From: Acipenser ruthenus | Taxonomy: Eukaryota > Chordata > Actinopteri > Acipenseriformes > Acipenseridae | Length of the DNA stretch: 64,000 nt | Assembly (NCBI RefSeq): GCF_902713425.1 | Contig: NC_081221.1 | Coordinates: 1,932,285 to 1,996,284, forward strand | Direction of reading: 5' to 3' | Shown here: in pieces, positions 1 through 11,940 of the stretch | How positions within the stretch are numbered: the first letter of the stretch is position 1 | Layout of the letters: each line of letters starts with the position of its first letter | Notes under the pieces: generated by a model | What the model saw: only the letters and a program-made list of their open reading frames with translations | Told to the model about the DNA's origin: nothing | Databases searched by the model: none | Program-made: the position numbers and the translations under genes

Positions 1-44
1 AGGACAGAAGGGACCTAATTACCTCCTCGAGAGAGCAGAGGTAC

Positions 45-45
<1 letters not shown>

Positions 46-119
<74 letters not shown>
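46..119. repeat. (GA)n microsatellite
   Basis: An almost pure GA dinucleotide tract of about 74 bp. It makes low-complexity open frames on both strands that are not genes. Confidence 0.97.
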
Positions 120-121
<2 letters not shown>

Positions 122-1806
122 GAGGTATTACACTGCACACATTACAAGGGATGTTACAAAAAATGTAGTGAGGCCAAGGGTCTATAAGATAGGAATTTTG
201 CAAACAAGTGATGGCAAAAAAGAAATTACTGTTGAAATTAACGCGTCTATGGTCTGATTCTTATTGTTGTTTCTCCATGTGTATAACATGCTACGAGTCC
301 TACAAGTTTGCTCAATTTCTTTCTATTTCGCATACTGAAGAATGGAGTTGTTTAAAAAGATTGCAGTCACAGTAATAGAAGTAGAAGTGAGCAAAATTAC
401 ACAAGCAGTCCTTCATAGGAATAAATACACATGGAAAATGCCAGCAGGAAATACGAGAGGTTCCCCTCACAGCTCTGATCCCCAATCATTTAGTCCTGGG
501 ACTGCCGCCAGCATGACTGACGATGACGTTTGCAACAAATGGTGCCAAATTGGGTGATGCTTCTGTGATCGGAAATGCAGGCCAATTAAGTAATTTCACT
601 GGAGCCAGATTCACACCCAGCCTGCTGCAACCACACCTACCTATGATCTATGATCTCCACAGCAAAGGACATCCCTTTACCACACATAATCAGGAGGTGT
701 ACACTCTCAAATAGAACTGTGCTCTGCAATCTAGAGCCGACTGAATCTGCTCCGAAATGGTTTGAGAATATAAAATATTGATTAAATAAAATTAATATTG
801 ACTGGAGTGGAGGCTAACCGGTCGAAATCTGTTGCCCCAAGGGTTTGGAAAAGTAAAAAAAAAAAAATTACAAGACAGCTGGTAATAATTTATTACACTT
901 TTTTTTTCCTCCAAGCCAAGGGGAAACTGTATTCCAAGTAGAAAAACGCAGTCGGTATCTGTTTTAGTAAATTGCAAAATTATTCATCCAGGCAAATCTG
1001 GGATGCTGTGGCAGGTCCGCTATTTTCTTCATTGGGGGACAAATTTATATTTTGGGCTAAAGCAGCATTTTAGAAATACTTAAAAAAAGAAACACAAATT
1101 CAATGAAAAGACATTTTTGACTAGAAATATCGTTTTCAATCTCCAATGTGGAAAAGACTTTTGGTTTCATATGCTTAAATACAATATAAATACAGGGTGA
1201 TGCAGCCTCAACGGCCAAGTTCCAAAGGCTCATATAATGCTGATTTTGCACCCAGTGGAGTTTTAAAAATTAAAGAGCCATTTCTTTCTCAAAGCAGCCC
1301 CCTAGCAGTACAGGAAAACCTGTGCAGTAAGTGCACTGCCCGTTTACACAGCGAGCCTCTCGGACAGCCACTCTGCCTGTGCATTGCATAACTCGCTGTG
1401 ACACACGCACACAGTGCAGCCCACTCTGGTTACATAAGCACCCTGATGCAGAGTGGCTTGGTCCATTACCTTGTCAAGTGTGGTTGTGCTCAAAGAGCTC
1501 AGTCTCTGTGCCTGCCTGCATGCAGGCTGTCTGGATCAGCTTACACTGGAGATTAGTGCACCTGGATGCTTCGACAATGGCTCAGGCTCCTGCAGGGCAC
1601 TCTTGGATCAAGACTGGAATGAGGACCTGGGCAGGTCACACTACACCAGGAAACCAGTCTGCAAGACTCAATCTCAAGGGCGACAAAATGCAAAAGCTTT
1701 CATGTCCTGTAAAAATTGTTGTCCAAAGGGCCTTTTAACATAGCTTTTTTGAACAAAAACCAAACTGAGTTCACTTGGAAACAAACTCCGGAGGAAAAGT
1801 TTGTAT
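120..1806. other. intergenic, no recognised gene
   Basis: AT-rich non-coding sequence. Open frames near 1197-1743 reach 135 codons but resemble no family I know, lack convincing splice or start context, and overlap one another in different frames. I see nothing functional here. Confidence 0.6.
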
Positions 1807-2039
1807 GGGCAGCAGTGTGGAGTAGTGGTTAGGGCTCTGGACTCTTGACCGGAGGGTTGTGGGTTCAATCCCAGGTGGGGGGCACTGCTGCTGTACCCTT
1901 GAGCAAGGTACTTTACCTAGATTGCTCCAGTAAAAACCCAACTGTATAAATGGGTAATTGTATGTAAAAATAATGTGATATCTTGTAACAATTGTAAGTC
2001 GCCCTGGATAAAGGTGTCTGCTAATAAATAATAATAATG
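1807..2039 (+). repeat. tRNA-derived SINE, family 1 (copy a)
   Basis: Starts with the head GGGCAGCAGTGTGGAGTAGTGG. A box-B-like GGGTTCAATCCC lies about 55 bp in. It ends with the tail AAGTCGCCCTGGATAAAGG and short AAT/AAATA repeats. Four more near-full copies occur in this window, at 3245, 10911, 20945 and 40086, and the tail alone recurs at 12917 and 15052. The tail resembles the LINE-type 3' end shared by many fish SINEs. Confidence 0.9.
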
Positions 2040-2345
2040 AACATGTGCACCCCAGTGTAAAAGAACTCTGTTCACTTCAAAAGGACTTAATTCTTTTTTT
2101 GCTGGGTCACTTCAAAATGTTTCTGAACCGACTGCTTTCACATTGCACCTAAACACACAAACCAAACTCGGCCAAATTGAGCGAGACCACCTCTTGAAAG
2201 ACTCAGTTCGGTTTGATTAAAACGAACTCTGAAAGTGACCAGCTTCTTTTGGAGCGTTCACATACGCTTCCAAAACTAACCAAACTTTGTTTAAAAAAAA
2301 AACAAAAAAAACAGCCCAAATGAAGCAAGTATGAATGGACCCTAA
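2040..2345. repeat. possible non-autonomous DNA element
   Basis: The segment contains motifs in both orientations, such as CAGTTCGGTTTG against CAAACCAAACTCGG, and a GGAGCGTTCACA motif of a kind seen in fish MITEs. Its termini are not clear, so the boundaries are approximate. Confidence 0.35.
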
Positions 2346-2539
2346 GTTCCAACTATGTATAAGCGGTACATCATTTGATAATTTTTTAGAACGTATATTT
2401 ATTTTTGTATATGTTTATTCCCATTCATTCCTGCTAGTATAATATGTTTTTAATACACAGACTACAATCCAGTTAAAGTCCTCAGAATATAAATGGGCAT
2501 ATTCAGAACCAAACCTTGAGTGTTCATTCCCTTACACTT

Positions 2540-2900
2540 AAGTGAGCACTCAAACTCCAGTGTTGTTTCTGGATATGGCTCTGAGCGTTCGGTTAGCCAG
2601 CGAAGGGTTAAAGTTCAAACTCAAAGTGTGCTGCCTGCGAGACCGCCTCTGGAGACGGAATGTTTTGTTTCCAGGGCGACGTCGCGTTGCTAGGCATTGG
2701 TCCCGCCCTGAGGCCAGGTGTGAACTCCTTTCAAATTATATGGTTAAGCAGGAGGAGCAGCCCAGGGACCAACAGTCACCAGGCCCTTCGTTCAGCTAAC
2801 TCTGTGACTAATGTTTACTCTGGGTTTTCTAGCAGGCTGTGCTGCTCTTGCTCATCTCCATGTCACATGCTTCGATTTGCATCGCTTTCACATTGCTGAA
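2540..2900. promoter_or_regulatory. GC/CpG-richer segment with inverted CCAAT
   Basis: This stretch is richer in CpG than its surroundings and contains GCATTGGTCCCGCCC (an inverted CCAAT next to a GC motif) near 2694. It looks like a small promoter. No exon could be tied to it on either strand within the window. In human, JUP lies beside P3H4 on this side, but no armadillo-repeat exon is visible here. Confidence 0.25.
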
Positions 2901-3244
2901 GCATATTGTTTTTTGTTTTCATCTGGTTTCGTGTTTATGATGTCAACCAGCGTGCCGTACGGCAATAAAGGAAGAAACACAAAACATTAGCAAAAGCGGG
3001 GGAGGAGAACTACCGACACGAAATGTACACAAGCAGTGAATGAGGAACTATTTGTACAAAAAAGGTTTCTCCTTTTTATGGCTTGCTCTTTGTTACAAAT
3101 AAACTTTATCCTCAGTGGTGGAGTCGAGCCTGAACTCGTATAATAGGCAGGCTACGTCACATGACTCACATAGCTGTCTGATTCAGTCAGTCCTCTTGAT
3201 GCAATGAAAAGAGCATTAGGAACTTCTATTACAAACTATTAGAA

Positions 3245-3476
3245 TTATTATTTATTTCTTAACAGACACCCTTATCCAGGGCGACTTACAATTGTTACAA
3301 GATATCACATTATTTTTACATACAATTACCCATTTATACAGGTGGGTTCTTACTGGAGCAATCTAGGTAGAATACCTTGCTCAGGGGTACAGCAGCTCTG
3401 TCCCCCACCTGGGATTGAACCCACGACCCTCCGGTCAAGAGTCCAGAGCCCTAACCACTACTCCACACTGCTGCCC
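3245..3476 (-). repeat. tRNA-derived SINE, family 1 (copy b)
   Basis: Minus-strand copy of the 1807 element. The tail (CAGACACCCTTATCCAGGG) is at the left and the head (CCACTACTCCACACTGCTGCCC) is at the right end. It is full length. Confidence 0.9.
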
Positions 3477-5985
3477 TTTTTAAACTACTTATTTAAGAAG
3501 GCTACAAAAAAAATGCTGGCGACAACAGCAACAGCGTATCGACTGCGACTGCGAACACAAAGCCACAGACATGTAAATAAAAGCAAAGCATTGCTACAAG
3601 ACGGAGAAAGACGCCTGCATATTAGATAAATGTATTACCTATTACATGTGTTACTAGAGGTTTGGTATACAAAGAAAATGTTCATTTGTATATTCATGCT
3701 TGTTTAAGATGATCTATATTTCAGCAGCAATCCGGTACCTTCACACCTGTCATCTTTGATTTTAAGTACCGTTAGGCATGTAATAAATTGGTATGTGATA
3801 ACATACTTAGGACTGTAGATCAAAAGCATTGCAACTGTTCAATAGTAAATGGGACCCAGAGTTGAAGATTATAAATAGGGCTTCTAGTTTTCAGTTTCCA
3901 TCTCTCTCCCTCCCTTTAAACTGTAATTAATAATTGTTAAGCTTTAACTGAACATCCGTTTGTTTAGATTAGCAACACACTACTAGAATCTAACGCAGTG
4001 GAAGTTAAATACGTTGAATTCACCGATTAGAGCCAGAGCGAAATGCAGATTCAAACAGAATCAGGGGAGATTAATGCGCGTCGTTTGTGAACTCAATCAA
4101 GATGAGGGTAAAAAGAAACCACTTCCTTTGGTAGTTAGCGTTTAAGAAAGCAAAAATCGGCTCAAAATGTTTAAAAGGGACATCACGTGATCAAAAATAA
4201 AACCCCAAAATTGTAAATGATAAATTATAAACTGGTCCAATAACCTTAACTAATATGGTGGGATTATATTACTTATCTGCATCAACCACTTTTAACCTTT
4301 CTCTTACCTACCTATAACATCTACTGTTTTGAAGAAGTGGAGGATTGGGTAATGCTGTAACCTTACGCAATAGGAAGCTTGGCTTGTTCAAAGGTCACAG
4401 TAAATCATCCATACACATTCCAAACAAATATTATTCCATCAGCACGTTCATCATAAAAGTTAACTCAAGGGATGAAAACAAACAAACAAAAAACAGACAG
4501 ACAAGACTGGCCAATGCAACATGCTTTTAAAGAAGGAGGTCCATGAGTCACACTACTCCTTCCACAGTGATGCAGCTGCTTTGCATAGAAGTCTTTGCAG
4601 GCATAGCGTGATCCGCACCCAACGATGCTATCTAGTCAAATGTTATCCCTGCATCAGGGGATGGCACGTGGCAGCCTGTTAGGAAAGGGTCACTGCCCAT
4701 GCATACATGACTGAGGCGTTCTGCATGCAGAGTAGTTCTGCTTTCGATTGCGCCACGCTGAGACTCGTCCACATCTTGTATCCGGTGGCATCTTTTGGTT
4801 ATGGGAAACACTTTGCTTTGGGGTAAGCAGTAAACAATATCTTAAAAGGTGTAGGATTTATTCTATAGAATACAGGAAGGTTAGTAATATTTTTCAGAAG
4901 GCTATAGTTATGTCACATGCAAAAGACAGAACCGTACCTCAATATAAGCATCACCACCCTAACTCCATGTAGAGACATTGTAAGTGTGGGGCGCCCCCTA
5001 CTGATCAAACAACTCCAGTACCTGCAGCACATGAGCATATGTGAAGATCTCACATCCAAGAAGTACTGACCGAGTACTGACCGGCTTATATTTTGTTCCT
5101 TGAAAAATCAAAATCTGAGTCCAGAATTTGGGTCCATTTAATCCAGAATAATCAAATCACCTCCCTCCTCCTCCTCCCCCCAGCTAGAGGAATACCAGTA
5201 GGAGGCCAGATTGAGTTTTTAAAGTTCAGATTTCATTCAGATGCACACCACACATTGCCCCCTAGTGCTGGTGCTAGGCATGACAACACAATCTAAGGCA
5301 GTATTGAGAGCAATCCTTTTCTGAACTGAACTAAAAAGATCAATAGGCTTAATTATTGTTATGTACCTGTTAAAAAAGCATTGATACCATTTTATATTAA
5401 CAATTTTTGTGCAAAATTAAACAGTATCATGAACTAGACTATGACAGTTTATGGAGACATATCCGGTACTATTTTTTGTGTTCAATTTATGCTTTTCACT
5501 ACTAGAGATCTACTCAATTTAACTTAGCCAACTGTGCCCCCACCCCCCCGTAGCCTGGGACCCCTGGTTGCTGGCCCCTAAAAACAATCTCTGGATGCAT
5601 TAGATTAGATTGCACAACATACAGTTACCCTTTGCCAAGTTTCATTAAGAGGCATTGGCTCAATGGACTGCTCGTGTAGCACAGCATCTCTCTGCTTCGA
5701 TAACCAACACGGCAGTTTGTTCACAACCCATTCCTAGCCTAAATTAATGAGGTGTCAAGGCTGTTTTGTGCTTCGGAATCCCTAGCCCCACATCCAGAGA
5801 AAGCATTTGTATCAATGCTTCATTTCTGCATAATATTGCTCTCCGATATAAAACACGATTTGAATAAGATCCTTGTAAGAATGCAGTTCTGCGACTTAAA
5901 GCTGTCAAGATTCTGATCATCACTTCACGTGCATTTAAAGTACTTAATAATATGCGAGCACAGGGTTGCACAAATTAGTTCACGT
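3477..5985. other. intergenic, no recognised gene
   Basis: AT-rich non-coding DNA with short open frames only. No splice-consistent coding segment or RNA gene was recognised. Confidence 0.6.
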
Positions 5986-6372
5986 GCTGGGCTTCAAGTG
6001 AATAATTAATTAGTAATTGAATCCCGGCACAACAGTATATATAGAGACACGTAGCACTCACTCGGGGTTGTGTATTCGGGAGTGGAGAACGGGTGAGAGA
6101 GAAGGAGATAGTGATAAAAAGATAAGTATTGCTACTACGTGCTGGAGAACCAGCACAGTACTTGTTTTGTGTTTAGCGTTCGTCCATCCTGTTTGTTAGT
6201 GTCTATTTGTGTTGTTTGTCTGTTTATTTTGGCGCAAAGTGCCGTGTTCTGTTTTGTAAAACCATTTTATTTTCAATAAACTGGCACAAGCAAGGGCATT
6301 TACCATTTCATCCATCCTGTCTGTGTTGTTTATGTCCTGGTTGTGACATCACCACTCAGCCAGACTGTCACA
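5986..6372 (+). mobile_element. probable solo LTR fossil, Gypsy-like
   Basis: The segment has LTR-type anatomy. A TATA-like tract (tatatatag, near 6037) is followed by a GC-richer transcribed part, an AATAAA polyadenylation signal near 6275, and a right end ACTGTCACA. No internal coding region or second LTR is present, so it is read as a solo LTR. The left boundary is uncertain and could extend to about 5753. Family assignment is by general resemblance only. Confidence 0.45.
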
Positions 6373-7506
6373 GCACCAGAACAATTTTTAAAATACAGAT
6401 TTAAGATACATGCATAACATTTAGCATAATGAGAAATGCAAAATTTCAAACAAAAGGTATTTGCATTTCCCAAACCCTTTTCTAATGCAATCTTTAATAT
6501 TTACTTATACCAAGATAAAAAGTAGCATTTCATTAAAAATGTAAACCAATTTTAATTTAAAAAAAAAAAAACTAAATGAATCCCATTCTAGTATCTACAC
6601 AGCAAAACAGCATTAAAACATAATTCCACACTGGCTGACACTTCATTTTACTGACATGAAAATATTGAATTGTTTATCTGTTTTCAATTAAATTTAATTG
6701 CGTTTTACTCAATAGCTAATTAAACAATTTACACAGATGTGCTCATTAACTTGCAGTCAAACCACCCAGTGCTTTTGTGTTTTGCAAAACAACCATGGTC
6801 TTTTTTTCCTCCATTATATTTCATATCCATTTGGCCCAGTTAATAATTTAACCACTGAAGTATAGAAGAGTTTTTTTTTTTTATTTAAAATGCATACTTT
6901 CTTTAAATTAGACGTCCCTAAAAACTCTAAAATATTATATACACACACACACATACCAGTACACATTTTTAATCTTTTCATTTAAAAATGAGAACCAAAT
7001 CTAACTCCATGCCTAATGGTCAGCACACCAACTCTACCTAAAACAGAGTAGCAGTGACAGGTTGCCAATTTGCTCATTAAGGTTTTGCAGACTCTATTCA
7101 CTACAAGTCCACCAGTAAATCTGTAACCCACATATTGCATGGAGTCAATGCAGGACACAGACACATCCTGCAATTCCAGCACATTTTACTGGATGCAGTG
7201 GAGGAGTTAAACTTTGTAAAACAGACTTAAAACCATGATCCTTCCAAATGGAAACATTAAAAGCTAGAGAAACATATTTTCAAACCTTGTACAGGGATAG
7301 AAAGCAGACCCCTAACACGTGGCAGTTTAAGCCTTCATTAAAACGCACCTACGCCTTAAAGTGTGGCTCACTCAGCTTGTCGTAAAACCTAGCATGGCTT
7401 GATAGTGTATGTATACACTGTTTAAATTCCTATTGTACAGCTGTTAAATGTATATATTTTCTCTTCGTTAACAAAGTCACTACGAAATGCCACTATATAC
7501 AGTGAG
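6373..7506. other. intergenic, no recognised gene
   Basis: AT-rich spacer that includes a short (AC)n run near 6942. It lies downstream of the rcc1 pseudogene's last exon. No coding sequence was seen. Confidence 0.6.
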
Positions 7507-8272
7507 TTACAGGTCTTTGACCAGCAGGACTGTATGCTGCCCCCCAATGGACACGGACAGTACTGCGTGGTTCTCCAGTTGTTTTCCGGTCATTTCCACC
7601 GGCCTCCACTCATCCTCCTCACCCCCGTCCCCAGCTGCAGGTTCGTCCCCATCCCCTAGGCAAAGACACGGCCTGCGGATCAAAAGAGAAAGAGAGACCC
7701 CTTCATGCCAAGGGGTTTTTTTTTGTTTGTTTGTTCCTTAATAGCAGTCAAGATGCTTTTTGCTGAACCACCACTAAGATTCATTTTCGCATTATATTTA
7801 TTTTAAAACCTTGATTTGGCTGAGAGAGTTCAATAGTTAACCATTAAATTAAAAAAAAGTGAAATGCTGGCCTATTCTTGCTTTTGGTTGTAAGCGGTGT
7901 GCGTTTGGGCCGAGTGAATCAGCCCTTCCTTACCGCTCCTGGTGACGGCAAAGCTAACCGATGATCCGCAGGCTACCATCTCTGCGTCGGTCAGTTCAGG
8001 AACAGCAGTGGGCTCCGATTTCTCCACCCCGCCTTCCCCCAGGCCCAAGCGCCCGTATTCTGCACGACCCAGACTGTACACCTGGCCTGGACACCCAAGA
8101 AAAACACAGTGTTGAGTCACTCAACACTAAACAGACATAATAAAAGGATTTCAGCACAAAACCCATTACATTTTAATTGCAAGCTTGTACTTGATTTACT
8201 GGTGGGTTTAACGTTCAAGGATCGGTTTCGGAAACAACTCCCAACTCAGAAATTAGCCATACAATCTGCAGT

Positions 8273-8437
8273 GACGGAAATAAGACTTGCACAGCAAGTT
8301 CCACCCATTCCAGGTTTTACTACGAGCTTGATTAGCCACAGTGTATAGCCAAGAAGCTCCGGTTCATCTTATTAAACTTATAGTAAAACCAGGAATGGAT
8401 AAAATTGCTATGCAAAGTCTTATTTCCATCCCTGATG
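8273..8437. repeat. palindromic MITE, family P1 (copy 1)
   Basis: Foldback element. The left arm GGAAATAAGACTT...CCATTCCAGGTTTTACTA pairs with the right arm TAGTAAAACCAGGAATGG...AAGTCTTATTTCC. It lies between two rcc1 pseudogene exons. Confidence 0.85.
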
Positions 8438-8877
8438 TACGGACACCTAATAAGAAAGAATGAACTGTACCATCTGAATCCAGACAGAGGGCATGATGCT
8501 GTCCTCCAGAAAACCCTGTCCAGGTCACTGACGATTTCCTGAAGGCAGTCATGACTGTCGGCATGAAGACTGAGCTGGTGTCTGGAGTCCCTGCAACAGA
8601 AAACCTACATGTAGCACATACTAGACAGATTTGTTTGCAATATCCATCAAGATACACCTTGTTCTTTCTGGTTGCAGTACTTATCTTCAGCTATGTAAAG
8701 TTCGTCGACTTGTGCATGTAGCTGCTTATTTACCAAGCTGATGGTAGTTGGAGAGTCCAAAGCAAAACACTACCAAGAGGCGTCCTGAAAAGATAACGCA
8801 CACACACACGCATACATTTTGGTTTTGGAAATACAGCTGCCTTTGTACAGCAGTCAGAGTCCGTACAAAGTCTAAAC

Positions 8878-9072
8878 CAGAGGTTCCCCACCTTGGTTCT
8901 GGAGAGACAGGATCTTATGGTTTTTGTTCCACCTGAGTTCAATTGTACTAATTATTTTCTTAATTGGTCAACACAAAAAAAATGTCCAGGTCTTTAGACA
9001 TTGATTATTTAAAAAGATTCCCAGAAAACCTGTAGGACTGTGGATCTCCAGGACCAGGGTTGGCCACCCGTG
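8878..9072. mobile_element. hAT-type MITE with 8-bp target duplication
   Basis: The element is flanked by a perfect 8-bp direct repeat GTCTAAAC (8870-8877 and 9073-9080). Its ends are imperfect inverted repeats: CAGAGGTTCCCCACCTTGG at the left, and the complement of CCAGGGTTGGCCACCCGTG at the right. An 8-bp duplication with CAG-type termini is the hAT hallmark. It sits in the rcc1 pseudogene where the exon encoding LLVPKCVMLKSRG is expected but absent. Confidence 0.88.
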
Positions 9073-9952
9073 GTCTAAACTAAAGCAGGATAGACCATAG
9101 TCGTATGCTTTACCCAGGCCTTCTCTTCCACCCCTGTTACTGAAGCGCTCTGGAATTCTGCCCAGTTACCCCTGCTTCCCTCAGCCCATGGTATAGAGGT
9201 TACCTCCCAGACTCAGCAGCACCAGGTGGTCATTGCCTGGAAAGGAAAAATAGGAGTGAGAAACACGGGTGTGAAGAAAATTACAACCCGCCCAGCCTTT
9301 CAGAAACTGCAGCCAAGCTGGACAGTTATTTTATACGTTGATTTTGCATTGTCATTATAAATGAAGCATCCCTAGATAGTCTAGAGTACTCAAGTCCTCA
9401 ATAGGATAATCAAAATGAAGTTTGCAATCATGTGTTGACCGGGGAGGACCTTCAATACAAGATTGAGGCTATTGCTCCTAGCAGAGCCAAACCGCAAATG
9501 TCACTTTACTGTATGAATGCAGTGCTGCCAGCACCAGACCTGATTTTATGCTGAGGATGGGTTCAGCTGTATGCAGCTGCTTTGGGGCTGTGCACTTTGC
9601 CCAAACCTCTAGAAGTCCAATCACACCGTTATTATCCTAAACACACACACAAAAAAAAATCACAACAACATGCATAGCCAATGAGAAACACTGAATATCG
9701 GGCGATAGTGTTTATAGGTTCCACCCTTACCATGAACGATCCCCAGATGTAGACCACACCGTTTTCAGAAAGTGCAACAGTGTGACTATCCCCTGCAGAA
9801 ACCTGCACTATTCTCTTCTCCAGTTCCACTTTCCCTGGTACCATCTCCGAGCACTCCGCCGAAGTGTCACGCCCCAGCGCTCCTTTGTCATTGCAGCCGA
9901 AAATGTAGACCTAATAGACCCAGAACACAGATCAGAGTTACCTCCAGTAGAC

Positions 9953-10138
9953 CAGGGGTTGCCTACTCTGGTCCTGGAGAGCCACAGAGTTCTGTTTTTT
10001 TTCGTTCCATCTGAGTTCTCAATTACTTAAATTCAACCAATTGTTTTCTTAATTGGTCAACACTACATCCTCCTCCCTCCCCCACCCTCAAAGATGCCCC
10101 AAAAAAACTTGCAGGATTGTGGCTCTCAAGGCCCAAGA
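9953..10138. mobile_element. hAT-type MITE, second copy
   Basis: Same family as the 8878 element. It has the left terminus CAGGGGTTGCCTACTCTGG, an internal TTGTTTTCTTAATTGGTCAAC shared with that copy, and a decayed right terminus. It lies in the intron between the second and third rcc1 pseudogene exons. Confidence 0.75.
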
Positions 10139-10910
10139 TTACATAATGCAGGGTGATTTCTGAAGTAAAAAAAAATTGGATTAAAATTGGATTAATACAT
10201 TTATATTGGGCTCACTGAGCTTCACAGCATGTTATTTTTTTTGAAGTATCCATTATAAAGGGTTTAATGGGTTAGGAAATAAGACTTCAAGGACAATCTG
10301 TAGACTTTAGCAGAAGCAATTACAGTCAAGTGCAGCACATTGATGCTGACGTGCAACGTTTAAAATGAGCAGAAAACTAATGAAGCAGTGTCTGAGCTAT
10401 TTAGCAACTTTTTTTAGCAGTATTTTTTTTGTACGGCTCTTGAACCATGGCAAGCAGTATTTTTTTAGGGTCACAGGTTAAGACCGATTCACGTTACTCA
10501 CTTTGCCGCTCTGGCTAAGACACACTGTGTGCATTCTCTCGGCCTCCACTTGGATGGTCTTTTCAGGCAGGGCCAGTAGGGCGGCTCTCTTCCTCTCCAT
10601 CACATCCTCACCCAAACCCAGCTGACCGACGTCCCCCTGCCCGAGCACTAGCACCAGCCCCGGGACCTTCCCGTGAGAGGGATGCGAAACTCCGAGCAGC
10701 ACAACACATAAGAAACGGGGCAGCGCTTCATTACAAAAGGGCACCAGACACACACATTGCCATCCAATACAACATACAGTGCTAATATAAATTAATGAAT
10801 AAGACTTCTAGTACAAAACGTTTGTCATTGAATGTTAGGGTTCCCACCTGCAAGGTACAAAAAATAAACTCTCTTTAGAAATTATTTAGTTTAAACTCTC
10901 TTTAGAAATT

Positions 10911-11147
10911 ATTATTATTTATTTCTTAGCAGACGCCCTTATCCAGGGCGGCTTACAATTGTTACAAGATATCACATTATTTTTTTTACATACAATTACC
11001 CATTTATACAGCTGGGTTTTTACTGGAGCAATCTAGGTATAGTACCTTGCTCAAGGGTCCAGCAGCAGTGTCCCGCTCCTGGGATTGAACCCACGACCCC
11101 CCGGTCAAGAGTCCAGCGCCCTAACCACTATTCCACACTGCTGCCCC
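10911..11147 (-). repeat. tRNA-derived SINE, family 1 (copy c)
   Basis: Full-length minus-strand copy in the first intron of the rcc1 pseudogene. A short direct repeat AGAAAT flanks it. Confidence 0.9.
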
Positions 11148-11940
11148 AGAAATCCTATATTCATCCAATAGGAAACACTGACATTACGACGACAGTATTG
11201 ACAAATTAATATTGTGCGTATTAATGTTGGTTGTCAATTTCTGTCAGCCAAGGACAGAAAGAAGTTAGATCATTTTAATGTGTGGTGCAAAAACTATTCA
11301 ACGGGGTGGGGCCGTCTGCTTAAACAGAGAACATCCTTATCAGCCTATATGATTTTGCCTACATGGAACAGTGCACTTGCATAGTCATTTTTCAAAAATA
11401 TATAATTTATGATAGATTACAAAAAGTACATAAAAAGAATCACTGATTTTTTTTTTTTTTTTGTGATAATAATTCGACGCATGATTTAATTGACATATAA
11501 CGTTTTAAACCCGTATTTCTAAAAAGCAGTTCAGTCTCCCACGATCACTCTACAATAAATCTTTCCCCAAGTGTAAACACAAGATATTTCTCTACCATCT
11601 CAGTCCTAGACTTTGAATAAGGTGGCCCTCGACGATACAGTGTACCACTATTATATAAATGGCATTAAACTAGCACTAGTTTGTATGCGAGGCAAATTTG
11701 TTCAGCATTATTAGCATCTAATGACGCGTGAGCTACAGACATTTATTAAAACAAACGAAAAGGTAACACAACATTTAACAACATAGTGCTGTAATAGGAA
11801 CTACACACACATTGAGGAGTACAGTAATTTCCATCAGTTTTACAACAAGCTCAGAGGCGTATTTAAATCGCCTTACCTTTCAGTGGCTTGCCCTGGGTGC
11901 TTTTTACAGATAAGGAAGATCTTCCCCTTTTACCTGTCAT

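Larger units (their letters stand above)
7507..11940 (-). pseudogene. rcc1: RCC1 (chromatin-bound Ran GEF) unprocessed pseudogene
   Basis: Segments matching vertebrate RCC1, the chromatin Ran-GTP exchange factor built of seven beta-propeller blades, lie in order with intact splice sites: 11877-11940 (start ATG), 10502-10689 ([19 protein letters not shown]), 9731-9910 ([14 protein letters not shown]), 9607-9636 ([10 protein letters not shown]), about 9105-9236 (GNDHLVLL), 8734-8784 (FGLSNYHQLG), 8471-8590 (GFSGGQHHALCLDSDG), 7934-8086 (YSLGRAEYGRLGLGEG) and 7507-7672. Breaks: TGA at 9181-9183 and TAA at 9166-9168 in the exon that should read LYTLGCGEQGQLGR; TAG at 7656-7658 replacing the Trp of FAWGMGTN; and a one-base-class frameshift in the same last exon near 7635. 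The part of the exon after GLLE is unrecognisable, the exon for LLVPKCVMLKSRG is not found, and the exon at 8734 lacks about 14 codons. Introns are kept, so this is a duplicate or relict gene, not a retrocopy. Family identity is certain, and loss of full-length function is nearly so. Confidence 0.9.

Noticed and set aside
1197-1743. Open frames of 96 and 135 codons in the left spacer
   Set aside because: No family resemblance, overlapping frames and ordinary base composition. They are likely chance frames.
7507-11940. rcc1 as a functional gene
   Set aside because: Three in-frame stops, one frameshift and missing coding segments cannot be avoided by any splice choice that keeps the propeller.
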